Of a stretch of 64,000 nt of DNA, positions 36,730-48,700 are shown piece after piece. Under the pieces are notes generated by a model, which made no database searches, was not told the origin of the DNA, and worked only from the letters and a program-made list of their open reading frames with translations. This DNA is from Cardinalis cardinalis. Lineage: Eukaryota > Chordata > Aves > Passeriformes > Cardinalidae. The translations under genes were made by a program, and so were the position numbers. Numbering within the stretch: the stretch's first letter is position 1; every line of letters begins with the position of its first letter. The stretch lies in assembly GCA_014549065.1 (NCBI GenBank), contig JACDOX010000086.1, positions 2,511,455 through 2,575,454 on the forward strand, given 5' to 3'.

Positions 36730-39700
36730 CTAGAAAAATAACAGGACAGTTGAGTAAGCAGTATCCTAATGGACTTAAAAGAAACAGATTTTCCAGCTTA
36801 ACCATATGAGAAGTGTTAGTGATAGTATCATATGAACTATACTCACTGTCATCCTTACCTACAGCCCAAATATGAAACAACATCAACTAATTCTATTTAT
36901 AATAGCATTTAACACATACAAAACCAGAGCATGCTGACATAAAAATGTCTAATTAAATAGGCTATTTTGCCAAGAAGCTCTTACACAAAGTGCAACACCT
37001 TTTATTCCCTGCTATGCTCCTCTCTGCTGTTCAGTCAACAGGGCTTCCTGCCTGTAGAATTACCAGCCCACTTCTGAGTGGGCCACCTCTATTTGGAGAG
37101 AACAATCAGCAGGCATTTACTAGAAAGAAATAATACCAGAGAGTGTTCTAATCCCATTAGTGCTTTTAACCATTTCTTCATTCTTTGCTCCTCTTTCTTG
37201 CCAGACAAAAACTACCAAAGACAAATCTCTGAGTTGCTATTCAGGCTAAAATAACCCTGTTGTTATTTTATTTGGACTATTTGAAGTTCTAATATTCTTA
37301 AATTTTCTGTTAGAAGTTTCCCATTTAACCCCAAGATGCAAGGTTTAATTTGCTCTACTAGAGATGGCCATAACAATCACCAAAACAAAATCCTCAAGAA
37401 GATGATTATTGCACTGGAAGTGATAAAAGATTCCAAATTGTCAGAAAAGGTATATTATATATACCTTTCTTAACAATTTCTTTCTAAACCAAACAAAAAT
37501 GAATGAAAGGAACCAGTTGTACATTTCCTTCATATAAAACTCTGCAGGAAAGGACAAGGAATAAGACTGCATTCAAAAGAAATCTGAAATTACCTTTCCA
37601 GTGGTGATGTCAGCTATATTACATCACAATCTTGTCCTCTTAGCTGACAAAAACCTTCATGTTATAAAAGAGTCCCAAAACAACACTAATGATATTGCTA
37701 GATTGTGTAAATTAATGAAGTTGAGCATTTTGGAAACTAAGGACAAGATCAAATTACAAAGCCTTAACTTTCCACTAAATCATAAAAAAAAAAATCTCAA
37801 TTTTTACAGATTACTATGGTTAGAAAAAGTAAAATTCTACTTCTCCTTTACATTTTGTTTTCACCTTTCATAGATTCAAATCTCAAAACTGTATTCACAA
37901 ATAACTTTTAAAAATATCAAATGCTTAATTGCATGATTTTAACAGCCCACATAACAATTCTCAGATACCACAGTGAGAGGTTACTAAATATCTAAAATAT
38001 TGTTTCTATTGATCATAAGGTAAGATTCTGTGAAAGAATTTGTTTTGCAGAGGTCAAGACACATCTCCTGCTGCTTGTGTGAATTTAGCAGTACAACCAT
38101 ACTGAGAAAATTATGACTGAATCTCTCAATAAGGCTACCAAACCAAACAGTGAAAAGCTAAAACCCAGCACACCTTAAGGCTGCCTGAATAGCACAGTTT
38201 TGCCCTTTATGCTTGTGTGTACATTCAACATACTTTTTAAATGTCATTATTATGTATATAATTTTCCCATGGGACTATGGTCCCATTCAAAGTTCAGGAA
38301 GAATAACAACCATGGCTTTTCAACACTGTCTTTTATCTTCAGCATTGGGTTTTCCTCATTTGCTCTATGCAATTCAAATCTTGCGAAGAATTTTTGCAAA
38401 AAAAAAAAATAGTCTCACGGGCTTATCTGTGTTGCTGACTTCTATAACAGCAGTGTGAGTATGTGGAACTTCCTCAAAAGATATGTATGAAATATGGAGA
38501 AGAAAATACCTCCAAGTTATATATAAGGAATTTGAGGCAAAGCAATATGAAATACATTGTCTACTGGTCAAAGCAAAAATGTAAAATATTCTCAGTCGTG
38601 CAATGCCTTTAGGCTAGGTTTTTTCAGCAGCTCTGAGATACTAGGTGTGAAAAGAAATGGCAAGAAAATAACATCCTTATATTATAACAGAACAAAACCT
38701 TCAGATGTTTCAAATTAGGAAGCTGAAAAAGAAGCTCTAGAAACTGGCATTCCTCTCTAACAGTTCAGGGGCATTGCTTTCCACCCCCAAATGTCTAAAG
38801 CAAAGTAAGAACTGGACTCAGTTTTCTCAGCTGAGAGTCCAGTAACTCAGCAGAGGAGCATTCTTTCTTCATGTGCAGGTCCCTGTTCCTTCACAATGGT
38901 AAAGCATTCACACTACACAGGCATAATTTGAAAACTTCAGGTAGGAGAATGGGCTCTAAAAAGCAGGAGTGGTGGAATGGACAACACTAAAATGCGTGAA
39001 CAACCTCTAAAAAGTATTTCAGTTTCACAAACAAAGACCTGCTACATACTGCATCCACTCCAGCTACTCCATCCTCCTAGCTGTTGCTGGACAAAATAAT
39101 GTGCAAACTGGTATCTGAAGACTGCATAAACAAATTTTAAGATAAAAATACTTCTGTTGTGAAGGGAGGAGGAAATATCAGATGCNAGTGAGGAAACAAA
39201 ATGAAAAAAGTGCAAGTCATCCTATGCAGCTACACTGATTTGCCTAATTTGCCCATAAGAAAAAGGAGTCTGAGATTTAACCAGAGATCACAGAATCACT
39301 TAAATTGGAAAAGACCTTGAAGATCATGGAGTCCAGCCATTAACTGTCAGGTCCATCTTTCCTAAGGACCACGTCTAAAAACCTCCAGTGAGTCAACTGA
39401 CTCCACCACTTTCCTCGACAGCCCTTTTGGTTATGAAATTTTTCCCAATATCCAAACTAAACCTTCCCTGTCTCAACTTGAGGGCATNTCCTCTTGTCCT
39501 GCGGCTTATTACCTGGGAGAAGAGACTGACACCCACAAAGTGTTTTAGTCAAAGTGGTTTCCATGTTTTAATGTGAAGCTGGAGAAAAGGGAATGCAAAT
39601 AATGATCATCTTGTCTACAACAATTCACGTTGCTACTTATCTGCATGCCCAGAAAACTGAGTGAAACTGAGATGTGCATGCAGTTCAGAAAACAAAAGTG

Positions 39701-40427
39701 GTGAAAATGCTTTATCTCACATGTAAACAGCAAGTTTCTGCATCTTTCAACAGACACACACACAAACACACCCAAAGATATTTCCAAGGAGAGAACACAA
39801 GGCATTCCTCCAATGCTAAGGCATCTATCATCTATCAAAGCTCCTTTTCAAAAGCATACAGAAAGTCTCATAAAATCAATAGTTGCAGAGCATTTTAAGG
39901 AAAGGTAAAAATACTTTCTCATTCTTTAAGAAATGGCTGTAATATTTCTCCTACGTTTCTCAAAACTCAAGTTGGAGAAAAGGCTGGAAAAAGTTTAGTG
40001 GAAATGAACTGAAGGGAATCAAACATCAACATAAGCAATTAGATTAGAATAATAAAATACAGTAAAATGCAATGTGGAAACTTATATTAAGTCTTAGCAA
40101 TGCTCTGCTTCTAGAAGTAGTCTTGCAGACTATCTGTAAGTAAATGTATTATTCTTTACAAGACATGGACACTAAACTTGTTATTGCAACAGATGTATGT
40201 TAGCTAAAGACACGTAAAGCTACAATGAATTAAAAAAAGTTATCCTTACACAAGTATGATTTTAGGATCAGCCTACAANCTATGGAAGAATTCCCCTCTC
40301 AGTTCTTCAAAGCAGCACCTAACTGTAATTTATGCAGAACGCAGTGAAATAAATTGCCTTTTCCAAACATTTTGTTACAAAGTATACCACAAAGGCTGAT
40401 TCATCAAAATGTTAATTGTATACTTAC
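36730..40427 (-). other. CDC42BPA: Intron of CDC42BPA (3.7 kb)
   Basis: This intron contains a CR1 fragment at about 39285-39537 and a 9-bp inverted repeat (38811-38819 with 38835-38843). The remainder is AT-rich unique-looking sequence. Confidence 0.8.
39285..39537 (-). mobile_element. CR1 LINE fragment (3' end)
   Basis: The plus strand begins atcacagaatcac and continues ttggaaaagacc, agatcatggagtccagcc and then cctcttgtcctgc. This is the reverse complement of the 3' end of an avian CR1 retrotransposon, so the element lies in the same orientation as the host gene. It is truncated at its 5' end, as nearly all CR1 copies are, and has no coding capacity. One ambiguous base lies at 39487. Confidence 0.85.
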
Positions 40428-40676
40428 AGAGTTTTTTAAGCAATCATCATCCACATCAAAGTTTGATGTATCAGTAGGGCTGCTGACTTCTGGGATGTAA
40501 GGTGCCTCACAGTTCCTAATGTTGTCCCAATCAATCCCAGCAAAAAAAGGATGGTTCTTAAAGTCTTCTATTCCATTTTGCCCAAGTCGATGCTCTCTGC
40601 TACAAATGAGCCTTCGGATGAGGTCCTTTGCACTTTCAGAGACATCTGCCACTTGAGCAGGAAACTGAAACCTCTC
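40428..40676 (-). CDS. CDC42BPA: CDC42BPA exon: end of kinase domain and AGC tail
   Basis: This exon is 249 nt, or 83 codons, phase 0 at both ends. The acceptor is atctttaag|GAG and the donor is TCT|gtaagta. It begins ERFQFPAQVADVSESAKDLI and includes RRLICSREHRLGQNGIEDF, with the conserved helix I Arg, and the HPFFAGIDWD segment that closes the kinase fold. The AGC-kinase C-terminal extension follows with EAPYIPEVSSP and TSNFDVDDD, which includes the NFD motif that contacts the ATP site in AGC kinases. HPFFAGIDWD and DCLKNS match CDC42BPA better than CDC42BPB, as recalled from family sequences. Confidence 0.96.
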
Positions 40677-41276
40677 CTTAAAGATGAAAATAAGAGGAAA
40701 TANTTTATTACCATGAAAAAGTTGGAAAAATTTACCTTCTTAGTGAAAATCATTAACTAGAAAAAGAAATGTGCAAACACTCCAGCTCTGAAATACATGC
40801 AGTAAGGTTTCAAGGAAAAGACTTCTGCTAAGGATAGGAACTATTAAGGTATTTGGTCTTCTAATTTTTCTCCTTTATTTAAATTTCTCTTACACTACAG
40901 CTGTTGAATTTTACAGCTAGCTCCATGTGGAAGAACATTTTAGAATCTTCTGCATAAGCCAAGGAATGGGCTCACCAAAAAAAGAAACACAAGATTGATG
41001 CAACGTAGCCAAGACAGACTCCACAGAGTGAATTAACTTCTATGTTTCCAAACCCAGATTTTAAGTTTTAGCCTTATTCCAAAACAAAGTCATCTGCAAT
41101 CCATAAGCATTAACTTGCTACATGGAAACATATTTTTTGTTCATTTACACATTTTGTTCATTTGCACATTTATGAACACTTAACATAATTAGTACATAAA
41201 AACTTATTTTTAAATACACGTTCAAGTTACCCCATTATTAAAAATTAGCTTAGAGACAGACAGAAAGTGCACTAAC
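40677..41276 (-). other. CDC42BPA: Intron of CDC42BPA (600 nt)
   Basis: This short intron lies within the kinase domain. It contains a small 19-nt-period duplication (ttgttcattt-cacattt) around 41139-41175 and one ambiguous base at 40703. Confidence 0.8.
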
Positions 41277-41477
41277 TTTGTGGTTCATTATTTTCCCATA
41301 GGTCTCCACCAAGGACTCAGCATAAAAGGGCGTTTCTCCATAAAGCATTTCATACATGCAAACGCCCAGGGACCACCAGTCACACTCGGGCCCATACTTC
41401 CCTTTTCCATCTTCCATGGCCTGTAAGATTTCTGGAGAGATGTAGTCTGGTGTTCCAACTGCCACTGAAGATTGGAC
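41277..41477 (-). CDS. CDC42BPA: CDC42BPA exon: activation segment and C-lobe
   Basis: This exon is 201 nt, or 67 codons, phase 0 at both ends. The acceptor is cttctccag|GTC and the donor is AAA|gttagt. It starts VQSSVAVGTPDYISPEIL, which is the end of the activation loop, the P+1 loop and the SPE version of the APE motif. It continues with YGPECDWWSLGVCMYEML (helix F, with the invariant D-x-W-S-x-G) and GETPFYAESLVETYGKI. The residues KGKYGPEC and the NHK ending agree with the MRCK family. The exon sits 751 nt downstream of the catalytic-loop exon. Confidence 0.96.
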
Positions 41478-42228
41478 CTGGAGAAGTTACATTTTCAGGA
41501 TTAAAATCAACTTTCATCATTACAGACACTGTGGTACTATGACCATGTATATACAAATTTAGTCCAGCATTCTTGTCATAACACAAACAACCAAACACAA
41601 GCAAAAGTTTCTAAATTCATAAAGAAATACTTAAGCATCCAACTGCATTAATAGGCAGCCTAATAATATACTTTTGCTAAACTATTACCAATATTTAAAA
41701 ACAGATAAAGGACAAAACCGTCAATTGTCAGGACTAGAGCCAGCAAGCAATTATAGATTTGGTAATCACATATATTAGGTCAAATACTTTGTAATCCCCT
41801 GGGACATGATTAAACATACTGGAATTACATTCTAGTCACACTTAATGTGCAAATTTAAATGGACTAGAAGAACATCATCCCATTTCAGTATCTCATCCTG
41901 CTCATACTACAGCTTACATTTTCAATAAAGATTAGAGCTCAGAGCTTAAAACTGAGAGATTCATAGTTCATAAACACCTACTTGGCATTGACAGCACAGC
42001 TTCCCTTTATTTATTCATGAGCTGACTGTATGCTAAAAAGTTCTTAATATACTGCAAATCCAAGCAGTCTGCAGTTGAATTTTCAGGAAAGTCAGTTATA
42101 TACCAGTACCACTTACAGCTCCATTTCATTTGCCATAAGGCACCTACTCCCTTTATTAGCACACATTTTGTGGCTATCAATGGACTGAAGAAAAAATATT
42201 TAGGAATGTATCATTCTTTCTAATTTAC
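41478..42228 (-). other. CDC42BPA: Intron of CDC42BPA (751 nt)
   Basis: This intron separates the DFG exon from the activation-segment exon. It is AT-rich, with no recognised element. Confidence 0.8.
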
Positions 42229-42322
42229 CGTTCCATCTTCCATCAGTTTCAGACAAGAACCAAAATCTGCTAATCGAATATGTCCATTCATATCCATCAA
42301 GATGTTGTCTGGTTTTATATCC
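42229..42322 (-). CDS. CDC42BPA: CDC42BPA exon: catalytic loop and DFG motif
   Basis: This 94-nt exon encodes the catalytic core of the MRCK-alpha kinase domain. The upstream acceptor reads ttgcag and the donor reads ACG|gtaaat. The first base completes a split Arg codon. The following codons read DIKPDN, then NGHIRLADFGSCLK and LMEDGT, so the HRD aspartate (catalytic base) is the first whole codon and DFG (Mg-ATP binding) is in the middle. The family phosphorylates myosin light chain and MYPT-type targets downstream of Cdc42 to drive actomyosin contractility. The exon ends in phase 0 and joins the next exon without a break. The N-lobe exons (glycine loop, VAIK lysine) are not in the window. 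Confidence 0.95.
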
Positions 42323-45300
42323 CTGCAATAAAACAAATTCCAGGATTAGTACAAAATGTATTGCATGAGATGTATTCCAAGCATTAACACTGCAAGTCTT
42401 TTCATTCAAAACCAGCAACCTGTCAGTCGCTCATGATATGGTGAAATTTGCACTAGGGACATTTCATGAGACTGTAGATCAGTCAAATCCGACAATTCCT
42501 CTCATGTCTCAAGGGTAGACAGGAGAATCTTATTTGCTCTGAGCTTTTGTATATAAAATTATAAAATCATCTTAAGAATTTTAGTCAAATGCTCTCAAGT
42601 GGAAGATGCATGCTTATACTAGAGCTGGAAAACAAGTCCTAGATTTTACAACAGAACAAAGGCCAATGAAATCCTGAAATAGTTAACACTTTTCAGATTT
42701 GCTGTCTTTCATTGACATTCTCACATGCATCTCAGCTCACTGTGCACATGTAATGCTTCTGCTGACATGACCATGGCACACACCACTGCAGCTCTGCCTG
42801 GCCACACTCTGGCTGCCCCATTGAGCTCGTGATGCAGATGGAACTACCCTGCTAAGCAGGCAGCATAATAAACATATAATAAACTCCTCATATTGTAAAT
42901 TTGGCTTTTTTTTTGTCTCAGACTTTCCTTAAGTGTACTGAAATACAGGTAGAGTGTATGTTCCCAATGTACAGCTGAGCAGGACAAAAGCCCTCAGTTA
43001 CCAGAGGGACATTTGTTCAACTTGTAAATTAAGTTCAAATGTTGAAAGTTCTTTTCAATTAAGTATAGATATTAGAAACACACATCAAGCTACATTTAAA
43101 AAATATCTGACATTATTAGATTCTTACACCATCCTTTATCTATTATATTCAAAACATTAGGTATGACTGTATGAATACAGGTCTACAAATATTTTCTCAG
43201 GGAACGTTTTTAAGATACAAGAACAAACCTCCTAAAAAAAACAGCAAAAAAATTTAAGTCTTCACTTTGCTTCACTCCCCAAACAACTTATAAAATGAAT
43301 GTCACTGATTGCTTTACAGACAAATCTCAAAATATTCAGAAGCTAAATCTTCACCTGGCATCTGAGAGCAAATTTTGTTTGGAGTTTGATGTTTTGTTTT
43401 TGGTGGTGGGGTTTTTTTTCCCCCAACTAAAAGTTGAGTTATAGACAAGGCTTATTGATCATTTACAACAGAAAAAAAATTAGAATCACACCCTGAACAA
43501 CATTATAGAAGCTATGGCATAAAGGTGTCACAGTGTCACACACTTGGTGACAATTAATATGATAACAATTTGTTGTTTGGAAGAAAAGAACTTCCTGAAT
43601 TTGTGTTGCTCAAAGACAAGCAGGCAGTGGCACATGCTGAAAACAAACTTTAGGCACCTTTCAAATGCTCAGAAATATTTACAAAGTAGAAAGCAAACAC
43701 TGCAAGAAATCACACTTTCACAACTTGCAACTGAGCCAAAAGACAATTCTTTACAAAGTAAATCAGAAAAATAACTGAGTCCATTCTCATAAGACCATTC
43801 CTTCATTTGATTTTTGCTGACATTGAATATGCCAAAGAATTGCAGCCTCCAGACTGAGATAGTTGTGTTTGTTTTGCACTCACCCACCAAAAACATTCCT
43901 TAAACACACTTCTAAATAAAAACAAACACATGCCATTGAGACTGCTGGAATTATAACTTCAGTTTAAAACACTTTGCAAAAACATGCACCCAAAATCCAG
44001 TTCCTCCTAGAAGCTGGACCTAGTTCAAGCTAAACAAAAACATGAGTCACCCTTGAGGCTCCATTTATCCATGTTCTATCTTTTAATATATTCCCAAGAG
44101 AAATAATAATAACATTAATAACCATCATCATCATCATCCCAACCTCTCCCATTCAATCTCACAAAACAGCAAGAAAACATGAAAAATCTCATTGTGTTGT
44201 CAACACTGTGCAAAACCAAACCTGCAAACAACACTGAATGCACTTGAAGGAACAACAATTTCTTGCAGAGTGGCATTTGTAATGCTCAGTAATAAGATCA
44301 TAAGAATAATTTTTACAGTTAAGGAAAAAAGAAAAGACCAACTTAATAAATACAAATTCTTTTCAGCTCTTGTAACAGAAGCTATGGGCTATGAACAACT
44401 GTTCTGAATTCTGAGCTACATTAATAAAAGACAGTTTGAAAGACAAGAATTGCTGGTACCTGCAGAGCAGAGTAGGCTACAAGCAAAGGGAAAGAAAATT
44501 ATGAGCCCCAGAGGGGAACAAGGAACAGGAGTAATTATTGCCAATGTAACTGAAGAGTGTGAAGGTGGTGATTGTGGGAAAAACCAATGTCTTAAAACCT
44601 GCATCTTTACTGAGCCTGCAGCAGCTAGACTGCATTAGAATGATGAGTTTTGTTCCAGGTTTTCTTTTGAATGGCATTTGTTTACTCTCTTTAGTGATCA
44701 GAGCTGATCCATCTCCTGTTCTAAAGAGAATATGGTATTCTCTCTTCACATTCACTCCACCTTCCCCAGTTTATCCCAGTTTCTTCACTATATGGACTGG
44801 TTTCTTCTACTTCCACCTCAACTGCATTTTTATTCCTATCTCTCCTGGACTCACCTCAAAAGCTGAAATGTCCAATTCTTCACAGCCTATCAACCCCAAA
44901 TTTCCTCCTTTCTATTTCCTCCTTTCTCTCACCTTCTTCACTCCCAAGTCCTCATCTCCCTGCTTGTTCAAATTTAACTAATCTTGGTTTTTATCCCATT
45001 TCAGTTCTCAGCAGTCAGTATTTATTTACAGTCCTGTTCCACTGGCTTCCTATTCCTGTGATACAGGACAACTATCCTCTTTCCTCATGTCCAGTTCCTG
45101 TCCAATTTTCATGGCAATCTTCTTTGGCACCAAAAGGAAGAGAACTATCAGTAATGGAGACAATCCACACAGTCTCTAGTGTCTATTTATCAGCATCTCC
45201 CCAAATTCCTTCAACATCACAGCTCTGAAGCAGTGCAAAGCTACAGTAGAAGAAAACTGAAAAGTATTTAGGGATCAAACTCTGCACACAGTGGTTTGGA

Positions 45301-45611
45301 ACTCATAACAATTGGAATATTGAAGGAAAAATTATAGCCTGAAAATATCTAGATGGGGGGCAGAGAATATATCCATGACTCATGGAAGATTCTTTCCTGA
45401 ATTTCAAGTCTCCACATCCCCCAGCAGAAGATTTTCTCACAGGTTTTTTAATAATTATCTTCTTAATTCAAAATCTATATAGGAAAAGCAATCCATGATT
45501 CTTGATCCTGTTTCTGGAAAGAGGAACACTTACTGCTTTAGGCAAACACTAAGGAAGGAAAATTCCAGACCAAGTACCTAAAATCTGGCAAAATTAATGA
45601 ACAAATAATGA

Positions 45612-45780
45612 AAGGTTATATGGCTCAGTGAATAGAGCACTGGGCTGAATCTTTGTAGATAAGAATTACCAGGTGATTGTGGGCAGACCATTTAAACATC
45701 ACTCAACAAGAACCATGGTGCTCAGTCAAGCAATTTATATCATCTGACTAGAAGGCTGTAGAGCCTAAATACCCCACTAA
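45612..45780 (+). mobile_element. Probable MIR-type (CORE-SINE) relic
   Basis: The order of motifs follows the MIR consensus on the plus strand. A tRNA-like head reads ggctcagtgaatagagcactgg. The core follows as attgtgggcagaccatttaa, then ggtgctcagt and tatatcatctgac, resembling MIR's TGGGCAAGTCACTTAACCTC, GCCTCAGTTTCC and TCATCTG. It is strongly diverged. I recognised it by eye, and a profile search could overturn the call. Confidence 0.5.
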
Positions 45781-48700
45781 CTCTGTAATTAGTTCACTGC
45801 AACAAAAGGTCAGCCCACTTGAAATATGAAATACTAATTCACTTTCAAGAAATATAAGCATTTGAAAGGTATTTTATGAGCCAGATTTCTAGTGGGAACT
45901 GGTATTGAATTGCTCTGACATCAGTGTGCTCTCTGGAGACCCTGAGCCTGAGCGAGTCCCCGACAGCTCAGCCCCACTCTGACAGCAGCTTCTGGGGAGG
46001 AAGCTCAATGTGCAGGGGTGCAGGTTGCCAGAGCTGAACCTGCATGAGCCAAGCTACTACAAATTCTTCAAATACGCTCCACACTGAATTAAGGGAACAC
46101 AGGCACTTAACATACCCAAAGAAACCATTTTTTTTTTAAATGAGTGATTTAACAGCACTAAAGGAACTAGAAATCTGGACCAAATAAACTTTTCTAGAAA
46201 CAGATATGTCCATTTAAACTTTGACTTCAACAGAGTGTCCAGGAGCAAATTCTACTTTTCTGAGCTTTGTTGGCCTTGACTGTAGGAAAAAATCAGCACT
46301 GCACAGCAGCTTTGGAGAATGCAACAGGAATAAACAGGGTGCAATACTGAACACTTCACTTGCACTGAAAATGAGTGAAGGCTAATGAAAAAAAGAAAGA
46401 AAAGTCTCTAATGAATTCTTCCTTATAATGCTTCTTAGTTTAATGTGGGGAGCTGTTCTTCAGATTGGCATGTTTACCCAGATGACTTCACTCACCTCTC
46501 TTTAAAACCATTTACTTTCTTAAGCTGTAATTAAAACCCAAACATTTTACATACTATGTTAATATAAACATTCTGAAATAGGACTACAGCAGATACCTGG
46601 ATTATTGCCATTTATTTTGATTTCTCTGTTAATGAGCCAGAGTAGAATTTCATTTGTTCAGTAAGACTCAAGAAAAAGTATTCCCTCTGAGACATGCTAA
46701 ATCCATAGCACATTCCAGCTCTAAAATAAACTNAAAAAGAATTTTTAATACATGTGAACGTATTTTTTTCCCCTGGATTGATTTCTTATACTAAAGGAAA
46801 CTTAAGGAATTGTGAGGTCTTGCATATTGAAATTTGCACTAGAAAATACTCTTAAGTTCCTTACAACTTAAATTATCTGATCATCTTATGCTTTCAAAGC
46901 ATATGGGTTCCTGAGGTTCACCTATGTCATTCCTTGAATCACTGGATCACTGCAATTCTGTTCTTTGCAAGACCACGTGAAGTTCCTCAGGTCTTCAGAT
47001 CAGGAATCAGCAGATTCAGAAGAATCTTAAATTTTGTTTTGAGAGCAGCTTCATGGAGGAGAGGACCAGACAAACAGAATGGAAGATGTATCAAAAACAG
47101 AGGGACAATTATTTCAATTGTATCAGAATGATTGAGCAGCAGTGGTGTCAAACACTACCAAAGGCTGTGCCAGTGGGTCAACCCACAGGCCTTTATCTTC
47201 TAAGCTTGTGTGATACAATTCCTAGTGGCATTAAAGATTTTGTGACCAGTAGGGATCCCTCTTCTTCGTAGCCCTACAGTTATGATGGAGAACTTCCTTC
47301 GTTTAGTTATTCATCTGTATTATCATTTTTTCTTTCAAAACATAAATGATCAGCCAGAAATGGAGGAAGAAGCGAGTCCTTTTCCTCAAGATCAACAAAA
47401 GTGGCCGGGTGGTGCAAGTGGGAACTTCTTAATATGACCAATATATACTCCTTGGAATAAATTTCAGATGCTGATGGACTTTTATTTATGCTGATGGACT
47501 GTCCTTGCATACACAGCTGAGCTCTTTAAAAAGCAGAACTGAAATGAGAATAAAGGGATTCACTTCACACTGCTCTAAATGCATGATGTGAGCTGAGCCT
47601 GAATAAAGAAATTGACCTGTCTGAAATCAAAGGAGCAATTTGATAGCTGNGCTATTAGTTTATTTGAGCCCAGTAGATAAGAAAGCGATAACCTGGAGAA
47701 CAAATTTTTATTTCTAATGCTAACATTAGAAAAGCATGGAAATCAATTAATTTTCCTAAACAGGTCACATGCCTCAAGACACGCTATTTTTGAATAGCAA
47801 GGAACAAAGTGAGTAGCTCAAGTTAATTATTTTTCTGTGAAAAATTCACATGAACAGTATTTTTTAATGCTACCAATGCAAATTAAAACACCAGCATTTG
47901 AGAAAAACAAATTAGTTTCAGGTGTAACTGCTGGCACAGAGAAACTGATGCAGAAAACTTACTACCAATTAAAGATTTCACAGTACATTATTTGCTCATT
48001 GTACATGCAAGAGCATTCCCCAAAAGTATAAATCAAAAGACTAAAAGCAGACATCAGTGATTATAATTATTCACTCTTACAACAAGAGAAGCCATCCTTT
48101 GCCAAGTTACCTACTTTAAGAAAAAACACAACCAAGACTTCACAGACAGAATGCCTGGACTTTTTATCCAAAACTCGTTCAGAACACAAGATTACCCTTA
48201 GCCAGGACAGAAGTTTGGCAAACTGCTTATTTCACTCCCTTCTGCTGTTTCAGGCAGACTTTCCCTCCATACACCTCTCTCACAAAGAAATGCTACAACC
48301 ACGATTAAAAACGAAGACATTTGGTTTTGGCAGCACTCCCATGACATGAGAAAATTTGGTGCCTGAGAAGATTTTATTAAGACATTCAGTGATGCTCTAC
48401 TGACAGCTTGCTTTAGATACACAGAGTGAAACAAATAGTGAACTTCCATCAAGAATGCTGGTCAAATAATGCCTTTTTTCACAGTCAAAGGTAAGGACAT
48501 TGATGTCCAGCAGGTTATTTCCATTTTCCATTACAGTGGACTGGGTTATATCAAAGTCAGCACTGCCATATTCTGCCAACTCGGGTTTATCTGAATTCTG
48601 ATGAGCAAAAGTAGAAATAGGCTCCATCTGGCAGAAAGACCAACGTGCACTGAGCCAAATTAGACTTGGACAGTCGGCAGTTATTCTTTAGCAATCCCAA

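Noticed and set aside
39388..39576. 62-codon plus-strand frame
   Set aside because: It lies largely inside the CR1 fragment in antisense and contains an ambiguous base.
45950..46040. GC-rich patch suspected to be an exon
   Set aside because: No frame gives kinase N-lobe or other recognisable sequence on either strand, and no flanking splice sites fit.
46934..47271. Two overlapping plus-strand frames of 65 and 72 codons
   Set aside because: No family resemblance, different frames, and no splice signals or conserved motif.
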